Assembly (NCBI RefSeq): GCF_000154905.1
Contig: NZ_GG770539.1
Location: 830,597 to 863,700, forward strand
DNA length: 33,104 nucleotides
Origin: Streptomyces sp. SPB074
GTDB lineage: Bacteria > Actinomycetota > Actinomycetes > Streptomycetales > Streptomycetaceae
Reading direction: 5' to 3'
Position 1 is the first letter of the stretch, and each line of letters starts with the position of its first letter. The notes under the pieces are model-generated. The model had not been told where the DNA came from. It was given only the letters and a program-made list of their open reading frames with translations, and did no database searches. A program made the position numbers and the translations under genes. Shown one piece after another: positions 24,608 through 32,445 of the stretch.

Positions 24608-25755
24608 CCGCACCGCCCACGACGTCCCGGTGGTCGTGGCCGCCCGGCGCACCCCCCTCGCGACCCGCGGCCGTGCGCTCGCGGCCCTGACGGTGGAGCA
24701 GCTCGCCGTGCCGGTCGTGCGCGCCGTCCACGAGGACGCGACGACGCTGCTCGGCGCCGCCCCGGAGGTCGCGGACGTCGTCCTCGGCAACTGCATGGGC
24801 CCCGGCGGCAACCCGGCACGCGTCGCCGCCCTCGGCAGCGGCCTCGGGACCGCCGTGCCGGGGCTCACGGTCGACCGCCAGTGCGGCAACGGTCTCGCGG
24901 CGGTCGTCGAGGCGGCGATCGCGATCAGCGCGGGTGACGCGCGCCCCCGCGTCGCGGGAGGCGTCGAGAGCGCCTCGACCGCGCCCGTCCGCTCGTTCGA
25001 CGGCGTCGCGTACGCCCGCGCGCCGTTCACACCGGCCGACTGGCACGATCCGGACATGCCGCGCGCGGCGCAGGACCTCGCCTGGCACGACGGCATCACC
25101 CGCGCCCGCCAGGACGCCTACGCCGCGCGGAGCACCCACCGTGCGGCGAGCGCGGTCGCGGCCGGCCGCTTCGACGCGGAGCTGGTCCCCCTTCCCGGGG
25201 CGGAGCGGCGGCACGAGGTCGCCAAGGCCCGTTCGGCCGCCTTCCTCCGCCGGTTCCCTCCGCTGTTCGCGGGGGGGGAAAACGCTCACCGCGGGCAACG
25301 CGTGCCGGGTGAGCGACGGGGCCGCCGGGGTCCTGCTCGTGCCGGGCGGGGCGCACCGCGGGACCGCGCCGGGCCTGGCGGCGCGCGCGCACGCCGTGGT
25401 CGGCTGCGATCCGGCGCTCCCGGGCATCGGGGCCGCCCCCGCCATCACGGCGGCGCTCGACCGTGCGGGCCTCGGCCGCGCCGACGTCGCGGCGTTCGAG
25501 ATCGTGGAGGCATTCGCCGCGCAGACCCTCGCGGTACTCGATCGTCTCGGGATCGGTGAGGACGACGAACGGGTGTGTGCCGACGGCGGTGCGCTCGCCC
25601 TCGGTCATCCGTGGGGCGCGAGCGGCGCGGTCGCCGTCGTGCGCCTGTTCTCTCGGCTCGTCCGCGGTGGGGCCGCGGCGGGCGGGATCAGCGTGGCGGC
25701 GGCGTCGGTCGGCGGCGGGCTCGGCGTGGCCGCGGTGTTCGAGGTCGTGCGATGA
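24597..25755 (+). pseudogene. Thiolase-family protein, frameshifted at a run of eight G
   Basis: Acetyl-CoA acetyltransferase-like enzyme of about 385 aa if repaired. The possible TTG start (24597) overlaps the ligase stop. The nucleophile Cys lies in VDRQCGNGLAAVVEAA and the His in DGGALALGHPWGASGA. The terminal motif reads AAASVGGGLGVAAVFE, with Ser where most thiolases have the second catalytic Cys (CxGGG). At 25271-25278 eight Gs cause a shift; seven Gs would join LFAGG to KTLTAGNACRVSDGAAGVLLV. The gene stop overlaps the bioM ATG (ATGA, 25752-25755), which implies translational coupling. Confidence 0.82.
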
Positions 25756-26490
25756 CCCCGGACGCCGTGCCCCCCGACACCGGACCGCCGTACCGGCCGG
25801 CGCCCGGTCATCGAGCTCGACCACGTCTCGTGCCGGCTCGGTGACACCCTCGCCCTCGAAGACGTCGGTCTGCGCCTCGACGCCTCGCGCGTCGCGGTGA
25901 TCGGGTCGAACGGTTCCGGAAAGTCCACCCTGGCGCGCCTCGTCGGTGGCCTGACGAAGCCGTCGGCGGGTCGCGTGCACGTGCACGGAGTCGACGCGGC
26001 CGAGGAGACCAAGGCGCTTCGGCGGCTCGTCAGCATCGTCTTCAGCAACCCGGACGCGCAGATCGTGATGCCGACCGTGGCCGAGGACGTCGCCTTCTCG
26101 CTGCGGGGGACGAAGCTGACGAAGCCGGAGATCGCCGCGCGGGTCGCGGCGGCGCTCGACGCCTTCGGCCTCGGCGCGCTGGCCGACCGGTCGGCGCACG
26201 AGCTGTCCGGAGGGCAGAAGCAGCTCCTCGCGCTGTGCGGTGCGCTCGTCCGCCGTCCGGCGCTGCTGATCGCGGACGAGCCGACCGCCTACCTCGACGC
26301 CCGCAACAGCCGGGCGGTGGCCGAGCACCTCCTGCGCCCGGAGGGCGACCACCAGCTCGTGCTCGTCACGCACGACCTCGAACTCGCCGCGCGCTGCGAC
26401 ACCGCTGTCCTCTTCGAAGGCGGCCGGGTCGTCGCCGTGGGGCAGCCCGAGGGCGTCATCGACACCTACCGTGTGAGCCTGCGATCGTGA
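25752..26490 (+). pseudogene. bioM: Biotin ECF transporter ATPase BioM, frameshifted near the start
   Basis: ATPase (A component) that energises BioY-BioN. Recognisable from VIELDHVSCRLGDTLALEDVGLRL (25807 onward). Walker A is GSNGSGKST, then FSNPDAQIVMPTVAEDVAF, signature LSGGQKQ, Walker B ALLIADEP, switch His VTHD. ATG 25752, which overlaps the thiolase stop, is the natural start but lies in a different frame from the domain. One base too many between 25755 and 25807 (perhaps the C6 run at 25770-25775 or the GCGCCCGG stretch) would explain this. The first in-frame GTG (25897) falls inside the domain, just before Walker A, and would remove the first strands. A functional product is doubtful unless the shift is an error. 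Confidence 0.8.
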
Positions 26491-26500
26491 CGAGGATGCC

Positions 26501-27097
26501 GTGATCACTCTCTACCGCCCCGGGACGGGCTGGCTGCACCGGCTGCCCGCCGGTCCGAAGGCGTGCGGCACGCTCGTCGTCGTGCTCGTCCTCTCGCTCC
26601 TGCCCACCGCCTGGTGGACGGCCGCGCTCGCCGTGTCCGTCACCGTGCTCGGGTACGTGGCCTCGGGGCTCGGCCTGCGCGAGCTGAGCCGGCAGGTGCT
26701 CCTCGTCCGCTGGATCATCGCCGTCACCGTGATCGCGCAGCTGGTCTTCCTCGACGTCGAGGCGGCGCTCTCGAACACCTCTCGCATGATGGCGGCCATC
26801 CTCTTCGCCGCGCTGCTCGTGCTGAGCACTCGTGCCGCCGATCTCCTCGACGCCTTCGAACGGGGGCTGCGCCCGTTCGGGCGGCTCGGGATCGACCCGG
26901 CGAGGATCGCGCTCATGCTCGCGGTCGCGATCAACACGATCCCCGTGCTCGCGCGGCTGGCGCTCAGCGTGCGGGACGCGCAACGGGCGCGCGGCGGCGG
27001 GTCGAGCCTGTTCGCCTTCGTGGTGCCGTTCCTCGTGGTGGCGTTGAAGTACGCCGACGAACTCGGTGACGCCCTCACGGCCAGGGGCGTGCGGTGA
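26501..27097 (+). CDS. bioN: ECF transporter transmembrane protein BioN (EcfT/CbiQ family)
   Basis: 198 aa from GTG 26501, with GAGGAT upstream and only ten bases after the bioM stop. It has about five hydrophobic segments; the EcfT coupling-helix region reads ADLLDAFERGLRPFGRLGIDPARIALMLAVAINTIPVLARLALSVRDAQRARGGG, including the Ala-Arg-Gly (ARG) signature that contacts the ATPase. It forms the scaffold of the biotin transporter with BioM and BioY. The frame is intact, unlike its three to four upstream partners. It overlaps the next gene by four bases. Confidence 0.9.
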   Translation: MITLYRPGTGWLHRLPAGPKACGTLVVVLVLSLLPTAWWTAALAVSVTVLGYVASGLGLRELSRQVLLVRWIIAVTVIAQLVFLDVEAALSNTSRMMAAILFAALLVLSTRAADLLDAFERGLRPFGRLGIDPARIALMLAVAINTIPVLARLALSVRDAQRARGGGSSLFAFVVPFLVVALKYADELGDALTARGVR

Positions 27098-27435
27098 GCG
27101 CCGGGCACGGCGCGGCGTCGCCGGTGCGGGTCCTCGGCAAGACCGTCGACGAGGAGACGCGATGCGCGCACTACGCGACGGCGCTCGACGTCATCGCCAT
27201 CCGCTTCGCCTGCTGCGGCGCGTACTACCCGTGCCACCTCTGCCACGCGGAGTGCGCGGACCATCCCGCCGAGCAGTGGCCGCGCGCGGAGCGCGGGCGG
27301 AAGGCGATCCTGTGCGGGGTCTGCTCCACCGAGCTGACCATCTCCGTCTACCTGGACGTCGATGCCTGCCCCGCCTGCGCCGCCGCGTTCAACCCCGGCT
27401 GCAAGCTCCACCGCCACTACTACTTCCAGAGCTGA
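27094..27435 (+). CDS. CHY zinc-finger protein
   Basis: 113 aa, GTG start overlapping the bioN stop (GTGA, 27094-27097), so it is co-translated with the biotin transporter genes. The zinc ligands follow the CHY pattern: CAHYATALDVIAIRFACCGAYYPCHLCH, then CADHP, CGVCS and CPACAAAFNPGCKLHRHYYF. Small bacterial CHY proteins are related to the N-terminal zinc domain of RCHY1/Hot13, but their bacterial role is not established. Tight coupling with bioN suggests a link to metal or cofactor handling, which is inference. Confidence 0.88.
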   Translation: MSAGHGAASPVRVLGKTVDEETRCAHYATALDVIAIRFACCGAYYPCHLCHAECADHPAEQWPRAERGRKAILCGVCSTELTISVYLDVDACPACAAAFNPGCKLHRHYYFQS

Positions 27436-27563
27436 ACCCTCCACCCGAGCCGGCGGCCACGCGCTTGCTCCGCCCGGGGGCCGAGGCGGCCAGGGCAACG
27501 GCAAGCGCGCACCGTCCGCTTGTCGCGCGCCACGAGGGAGCGGGCGCGGGTCCGTGGTGCCTG

Positions 27564-28571
27564 TCAGCGGCTCAGCCACCACACGAGTGCTCCGCCGAGG
27601 GCGAGGAGGAGGCACAGGGCCGCGTTGGTGCGGCGGTAGTCGGCCAGGAGGGCGACGAACTCGCGGATCGTGGCGCTGGGCCAGAAGTACGTGGCCGTGG
27701 GCGCGCCGATGACGTGGCCCCGCACTCCGGCGCGGCGGGGGGTGACGGCGGTGCGGAAGACGTGGTAGTTGCTCGTCACGACGACGCAGCGGTAGCCGGG
27801 CTTCGCCTTCGCCATGAGGGCGTGGCTGTTGCGGAGGTTCTCGCCGGTCGTCGCGGAGTCCGGCTCGCGCACGAGGAGCCGATCGGGGAAGCCCTTCTCC
27901 AGGACGTACCGTGCCATCGCCTCCGCCTCGGGCAGTGTCTCGTCGCCGCCCTTGCCGCCGGAGAGGAGCAGGAGCGGTTCGCGCCCCCGTCGGGTGAGCG
28001 TGCGGAGAGCGGCCAGTCCCCGGTCCAGGCGGGCGGCGAGCGGCGGCGAGACGCGCTCGCCGCCGAGGAGTCCGGCACCGAGCACCACCACGTAGTCGGT
28101 CCGGCGGCGGACGCGGAGGTGGCCGTAGAGGAAGGCGTAGGCGAGCAGGCAGGAGAAGAGGAAGCCGAAGTACCCGGCGATCGCGGTGACCGTGCCGGCG
28201 AGCACGAGGAGGGCGCGGGCGTGCAGGGCGAAGGCGGTGACGAGCAGGGCGGCGAGCGCGAGCAGTCCGAGCCCGGCGAGCAGGGAGAGCAGGTTGGCCG
28301 GGCCGCGGCCCTCCCTGCGGACCATCGTGACGCCGTTGGCGAGGAGGAAGGGGGCCGGGACGAGGACGCACAGGGCGCCGACGACGACGGCCGCGACCGC
28401 CACGTCGCGCCCGGCGAGGGTGTCCTCGCGGACGAGGACGAGGCACCAAACGGCGAGGGCGAGGGCGAGGGACAGGCCGAGCAGGACGGCGTTGCTGAAA
28501 CGGCGGCGGTCCCGGAGCACTCCCACGCAGCACAAGAGGAACGTCACGGCCGCGGGGATGTAGGCCAACAT
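27564..28571 (-). CDS. YdcF family membrane protein (DUF218)
   Basis: 335 aa from ATG 28571. The N-terminal half holds about five transmembrane segments (residues 1-150). A DUF218 domain follows (DYVVVLGAGLLGGERVSPPLAARLDRGLAALRTLTRRG...LLLLSGGKGGDETLPEAEAMARYVLEKG, then RNSHALM and VVTSNYHVFRTA). A final hydrophobic helix ends the protein (ALCLLLALGGALVWWLSR). DUF218 proteins include the SanA/YdcF and ElyC envelope proteins; the enzymatic activity is not settled. The 128-base gap to the upstream convergent gene shows nothing notable. Confidence 0.9.
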   Translation of the reverse strand: MLAYIPAAVTFLLCCVGVLRDRRRFSNAVLLGLSLALALAVWCLVLVREDTLAGRDVAVAAVVVGALCVLVPAPFLLANGVTMVRREGRGPANLLSLLAGLGLLALAALLVTAFALHARALLVLAGTVTAIAGYFGFLFSCLLAYAFLYGHLRVRRRTDYVVVLGAGLLGGERVSPPLAARLDRGLAALRTLTRRGREPLLLLSGGKGGDETLPEAEAMARYVLEKGFPDRLLVREPDSATTGENLRNSHALMAKAKPGYRCVVVTSNYHVFRTAVTPRRAGVRGHVIGAPTATYFWPSATIREFVALLADYRRTNAALCLLLALGGALVWWLSR

Positions 28572-28605
28572 GCGGAGAGTCTAAGGTGCTTGGCCGGCCG
28601 CGGAG

Positions 28606-28636
28606 CCGCCCGTCCGCGGGGACCGCGCCCGGGCGG
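28606..28636 (-). terminator. Possible hairpin after the catalase gene
   Basis: CCGCCCG (28606-28612) can pair with CGGGCGG (28630-28636), with further partial pairing inside. It lies between the catalase stop and the YdcF start on the same strand. Judged by eye only. Confidence 0.35.
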
Positions 28637-28660
28637 GTGACGGGGCCGGAGGGCGGGGGC

Positions 28661-30178
28661 TCATGCTTTGCGCCGCATGGACTCCCGGGCCGGGTTCGCC
28701 TGCCGCTCCGCCTTCGGGTCGCGTTCCGCGGCCCTCGCGCGGACGCCCTCCTCGACGCGGGTGCCGGTCTCCTCGTCGATGTGCCGCCAGTAGGCGAAGG
28801 CGCGCTCCAGGACGGGCTCGGTGACGCCGTTGAGCAGGTGGCCCACGACGTTCTCCACGAGGCGCCCGCGCGCGGCCTCGTCCATGACCTCCCGGACCAG
28901 CGTGTGCGCCTGTCCCCAGTCGTCGTCGGCGGCGTGGCTCACGTAGGCGGCGCGGGTGATCTCGCCGTCGGCGTGCCAGCTCGGCGGGGTGCCGAAGCGC
29001 TCCGTGTCGGCGGCCGGGCCGCCCTTGGAGTTGGGCGCGTAGACGGGGTCCGTCGTCTTGCGGAAGGCCATCCGGCCGTCCTTCGAGTACGAATGGACGG
29101 GGACGACCGGGGCGTTGACGGGAAGCTGCTGGTAGTTGGCGCCGATGCGGTAGCGGTGGGCGTCCGCGTAGGAGAAGAGGCGGCCCAGGAGCATCCGGTC
29201 CGGGCTCGGGCCGATGCCGGGCACGAAGTTGTTCGGCTGGAAGGCCGCCTGCTCGATCTCGGCGTGGTGGTCGGTGGGGTTGCGGTCGAGCGTCATGCGG
29301 CCGACCTCGATGAGCGGGTAGTCGCCGTGCGGCCACACCTTCGTGAGGTCGAAGGGGTTGAAGCGGTAGCCCTCGGCGTCCGCGTACGGCATGACCTGCA
29401 CGTACAGCGTCCAGCTCGGGAACGCGCCGTCCCTGATGTGCTCGAAGAGGTCCCGCGTGTGGTAGTCGGTGTCCGCCGAGGCCATCTGGTCGGCCTCGTC
29501 CTGGGTGAAGTGCTCCAGTCCCTGGTCGGTCTTGAAGTGGTACTTGACCCAGAACCGCTCGCCGCTCGCGTTGCTCCACTGGTAGGTGTGGGAGCCGTAG
29601 CCGTTCATGTGCCGCCACGTGCGCGGGATGCCCCGGTCGCCCATGAGCCAGGCCACCTGGTGGGCGGACTCGGGCGAGAGCGTCCAGAAGTCCCACTGCA
29701 TGTCGTGGTCGCGGAGGTTGTTGTCCGCGCGGCGCTTCTGGGAGCGGATGAAGTGCTGGAACTTCATCGGGTCCTTGATGAAGAAGACCGGGGTGTTGTT
29801 GCCGACGAGGTCGTAGTTGCCCTGTGAGGTGTAGAACTTCGGGGCGAAACCGCGCGGGTCGCGCCACGTGTCCGGGCTGCCCCGCTCCCCCGCCACGGTC
29901 GAGAACCGGGCGAGCAGTTCGGTCCGGGTGCCGGGCCGGAACACCTCCGCCTTCGTGTACGCCGTCACGTCCCCGGTCACCTCGAAGTGGCCGAAGGCGC
30001 CGCTGCCCTTGGCGTGCGGCTGCCGCTCCGGGATGCGCTCCCGGTTGAACTGGGCCATCTGCTCGATGAGATACCCGTCCTGAAGCAGCAGCGGCCCGCC
30101 CGCTCCCACGGTCAGGGAGTGCTCGTCGCTCTCGACGGGCGCACCCGAGTCCGTGGTGGTTGCCGGGATGTCGGACGT
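28661..30178 (-). CDS. Monofunctional haem catalase, apparent ACG start
   Basis: 505 aa if translation begins at ACG 30178 ([34 protein letters not shown]). All family features are present: distal His55 in [13 protein letters not shown], Asn in [15 protein letters not shown], proximal haem-ligand Tyr in [14 protein letters not shown], and [11 protein letters not shown]. It degrades hydrogen peroxide in the cytoplasm. GAGGAGAGG lies seven bases before the ACG; no in-frame ATG/GTG exists nearby upstream, and the next starts downstream are a GTG in LTVGAGG and an ATG at MAQFNRE, which would remove conserved N-terminal residues. The upstream open frame is Pro/Arg-rich and unlike catalases. The size suits the small-subunit class. 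Confidence 0.92.
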   Translation of the reverse strand, partial: TSDIPATTTDSGAPVESDEHSLTVGAGGPLLLQDGYLIEQMAQFNRERIPERQPHAKGSGAFGHFEVTGDVTAYTKAEVFRPGTRTELLARFSTVAGERGSPDTWRDPRGFAPKFYTSQGNYDLVGNNTPVFFIKDPMKFQHFIRSQKRRADNNLRDHDMQWDFWTLSPESAHQVAWLMGDRGIPRTWRHMNGYGSHTYQWSNASGERFWVKYHFKTDQGLEHFTQDEADQMASADTDYHTRDLFEHIRDGAFPSWTLYVQVMPYADAEGYRFNPFDLTKVWPHGDYPLIEVGRMTLDRNPTDHHAEIEQAAFQPNNFVPGIGPSPDRMLLGRLFSYADAHRYRIGANYQQLPVNAPVVPVHSYSKDGRMAFRKTTDPVYAPNSKGGPAADTERFGTPPSWHADGEITRAAYVSHAADDDWGQAHTLVREVMDEAARGRLVENVVGHLLNGVTEPVLERAFAYWRHIDEETGTRVEEGVRARAAERDPKAERQANPARESMRRKA

Positions 30179-30333
30179 GTGGCCGCCTCTCCTCGCTGTC
30201 GTGCGCGGTGCTCCGCTCCGCCGGAGGCGGGGGGACCGCTTCCGGCCCGCGTATCCGCCCGGGCGGGAGTGAAACCTGCGCGGGCCGTGTGTCCACCCGG
30301 ACGGGGCGGGCGCGGCGGGGTAGAGCTGGGGGC

Positions 30334-30654
30334 GTGACAGGAGAGCGGGAACCGGAGCGGACGGCGGACGGGCACCACGTACGCGTGCGGGGGCGCCGCT
30401 GGCGCGCCACCGATCCCGCGCTGCCCGAGGAGGTCGCGCGGCGGCTGCGGCACCACCTGATGGCCGCGCGACGTGCGGTGGGGGCGGCGCTGCGCGCGCG
30501 GGACGCGGCGGCGGAGCGGGCGGCCCGGGAGCGGGTGGGGATCGCGAAGCGGGCGCTGGGCGAGCGGGGCGACCCTCCGTGGTGGGAGCAGGACGCGGCG
30601 GCGCGCGAGCGGCGCTGGGAGGAGGGTCTGCGGGCGCTGGACGAGAGCGGGTGA
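30334..30654 (+). CDS. Small charged conserved protein (often annotated biopolymer transporter Tol)
   Basis: 106 aa from GTG 30334 ([33 protein letters not shown]). It is rich in Arg, Ala and Glu, probably two long helices ([48 protein letters not shown]) and a WWEQ motif near the C-terminus. Similar short streptomycete proteins carry the label 'biopolymer transporter Tol', for which I see no support; there is no membrane segment. Divergent from the catalase gene with 155 bases between. Function unknown. Confidence 0.75.
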   Translation: MTGEREPERTADGHHVRVRGRRWRATDPALPEEVARRLRHHLMAARRAVGAALRARDAAAERAARERVGIAKRALGERGDPPWWEQDAAARERRWEEGLRALDESG

Positions 30655-30705
30655 GGCCGGGGAGCCGGTGGCGCCCCGGGAGGCGCCCAGGCGCGGGCCG
30701 TCCTC

Positions 30706-31487
30706 TCAGGGGCCGACGGGACGGCTCTCGTGCGGCTCCGGCTCCGGGTGGGCGCCGGTGAGCTCGGGTTCCAGGCCGTCCGTGAGCGCATCGCCGGAGT
30801 GCCCGGTGTCGGTGCGCCAGCTCCGGAAGGCCCAGGCGGTCGCCGCGACGACCGCGAGACCCAGCAGGCAGCCGCCGACGACGTCGCTGAACCAGTGCAC
30901 GCCGAGCGCGACGCGCGTGAAGCACACGCCGACGACGGAGACGATGCCGACCGCCCAGCACACGGGCCGCCAGGCCTGCGGCACGAAGGGCAGCAGGACG
31001 AGGACGGCGAAGGACGTCGTGGCCGTCATCGCTGGCCGAGGGAGGAGTAGCCGGGCGCGTGCGCCACCGGGTCCCGGAAGGCGGGGCGGGCCCGCTCCAC
31101 GGCGAGCTTCACGAGCAGTCCCACGAGGGCGCCGGCCACCGCGGTCACCCCCGACCAGGCGGCGAGCCGCCAGGCGCGCCGGTACAGCAGCCAGCAGGTG
31201 AGGGCGGCGACGGCCAGGCGCAGCGTCACCGGGTCCCACACGTGGTCCGACAGGAGGCGCAGCGCCGAGGTCCACGCCGGGTGGTCGAGCGCGACCCGGT
31301 TGAGCCGCCCCGCCGCGCCCGCGTCCACCCGGTGCAGCGGGCGCCACTCGGTCTCCACGAGCACCACGAGCAGCCCGAAGGGCACGGCGGCGAGCGCGGT
31401 GACGGCGGCGACCCCGAGCAGCCGGACACCGAACCTGCGGTCGGCGGGCCGCCGGTGGCGGTCGGCGAGGCGGCGCGGCAAGGACAC
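30706..31487 (-). pseudogene. PAP2-family phosphatase, frameshifted in the SGH motif
   Basis: Integral-membrane phosphatidic-acid-phosphatase-like enzyme in two frames. The first part starts at GTG 31487 and holds several membrane helices and motif 1 ([11 protein letters not shown]), ending [15 protein letters not shown] at 31026. The second part continues one frame over from [13 protein letters not shown] with motif 3 ([16 protein letters not shown]) to 30706. Between them the usual FPSGHA is replaced by a shorter stretch lacking the catalytic His context; several bases are missing relative to the expected TTCCCCTCCGGCCACGCG. Either a pseudogene or a local sequence error. The gene follows the BrkB-type gene by four bases. 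Confidence 0.82.
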
Positions 31488-31491
31488 GGTG

Positions 31492-32445
31492 TCACACTCC
31501 GGGATCGGGTCGTACGGGAAAGGGCACGTGTGCGCGGGAGGCTTCGAGATGGGCGGCGAAGGAGAGGCCGAGGAAGAGGCACACCGAGGTGAGGTAGGCC
31601 CACAGCAGCAGCGACATGAAGGCGCTGAGCGGTCCGTAGACGGTGTCGAAGGAGCCGCTCAGGCGCAGGTACAGGCTCAGCAGATAGGTCAGCAGCGTCC
31701 ACAGGCTCAGGTAGACGCCGGCGCCGAACGCGAGCCAGGTGTAGCCGGGTTGCTTGCGGCGCGGGGCGCTGCGGAAGACGACGCTGGCGGCGATGAGCGC
31801 GAGCAGCAGGCCGAGGGGCCAGCGCGCGTACTCCCACACCGCGCGGGCGTGCGCGCCGAGCCCGTAGACGGTGGTGGCGGCGGTCGCGAGGTGGCCGCCC
31901 GCGATCATGACGACGAAGCCGAGGCCGAGCGGGATGCCCGCGGTGAGCGCCATGACGAGGCCGCGCCCGTACTTGAGGTGGAAGGGGCGGTCTCGCTCGT
32001 TGCCGTAGATGCGGTTGGCGCCGCGCTCGATCTGGCACATCGCGGTCGTGACGTTGACGAGCGAGAAGATCGCGCCGAACCAGAGGGCGATCTCGTCGCC
32101 GTCCCCGGCCGCGTACTCGCCGCGTTCGAGGGCCTCGTCCACGACCTCCGCGCTGGGCCCGGCGGCGACGCCGTGCAGGGTGAGCTGGGCCAGGCGCCCC
32201 AGGTTCTCGGTGTGCAGGGAGGTGGAGAGGCCGACGGAGGCGATGACGAGCGGGGTGACGGCGAGCACGGTCTGGAGCGCGAGGGCGCGCGCGTTGGTGA
32301 AGCCGTCCGCGTAGCGGAAGCGCACGAAGGAGTCGCGGGCGAGCTGCCAGCGGCCGTAGCGGCGCAGTGCGGCCAGCGCCTCGTCGGCGGACAGCTCCTC
32401 ACCGGTCATGTCCCGGGTCACCGGGACCTTGGAGACGGTGCCCAT
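31492..32445 (-). CDS. YihY/virulence factor BrkB family membrane protein
   Basis: 317 aa from ATG 32445, which follows the upstream TAG directly. It has about six transmembrane segments. Family features include RYADGFTNARALALQTVLAVTPLVIASVGL at the N-terminus, the NRIYGNERDRPFHLKYGRGLVMAL region and the C-terminal LWAYLTSVCLFLGLSFAAHLE. Members are inner-membrane proteins of uncertain transport function (once thought to be RNase BN). Its operon with a lipid kinase and a PAP2 phosphatase suggests a role in envelope or lipid metabolism, which is inference. Confidence 0.9.
   Translation of the reverse strand: MGTVSKVPVTRDMTGEELSADEALAALRRYGRWQLARDSFVRFRYADGFTNARALALQTVLAVTPLVIASVGLSTSLHTENLGRLAQLTLHGVAAGPSAEVVDEALERGEYAAGDGDEIALWFGAIFSLVNVTTAMCQIERGANRIYGNERDRPFHLKYGRGLVMALTAGIPLGLGFVVMIAGGHLATAATTVYGLGAHARAVWEYARWPLGLLLALIAASVVFRSAPRRKQPGYTWLAFGAGVYLSLWTLLTYLLSLYLRLSGSFDTVYGPLSAFMSLLLWAYLTSVCLFLGLSFAAHLEASRAHVPFPVRPDPGV

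Noticed and set aside
27066..28640. 524-codon plus-strand frame opposite the YdcF gene
   Set aside because: Glu/Gly/Arg-rich shadow of the minus-strand YdcF gene; YdcF has clear membrane segments and motifs.
28661..30961. Catalase extended upstream to an ATG at 30961
   Set aside because: The added 260 residues are Pro/Arg/Ala-rich, overlap the divergent small gene antisense and resemble no catalase; the ribosome site lies at the ACG instead.
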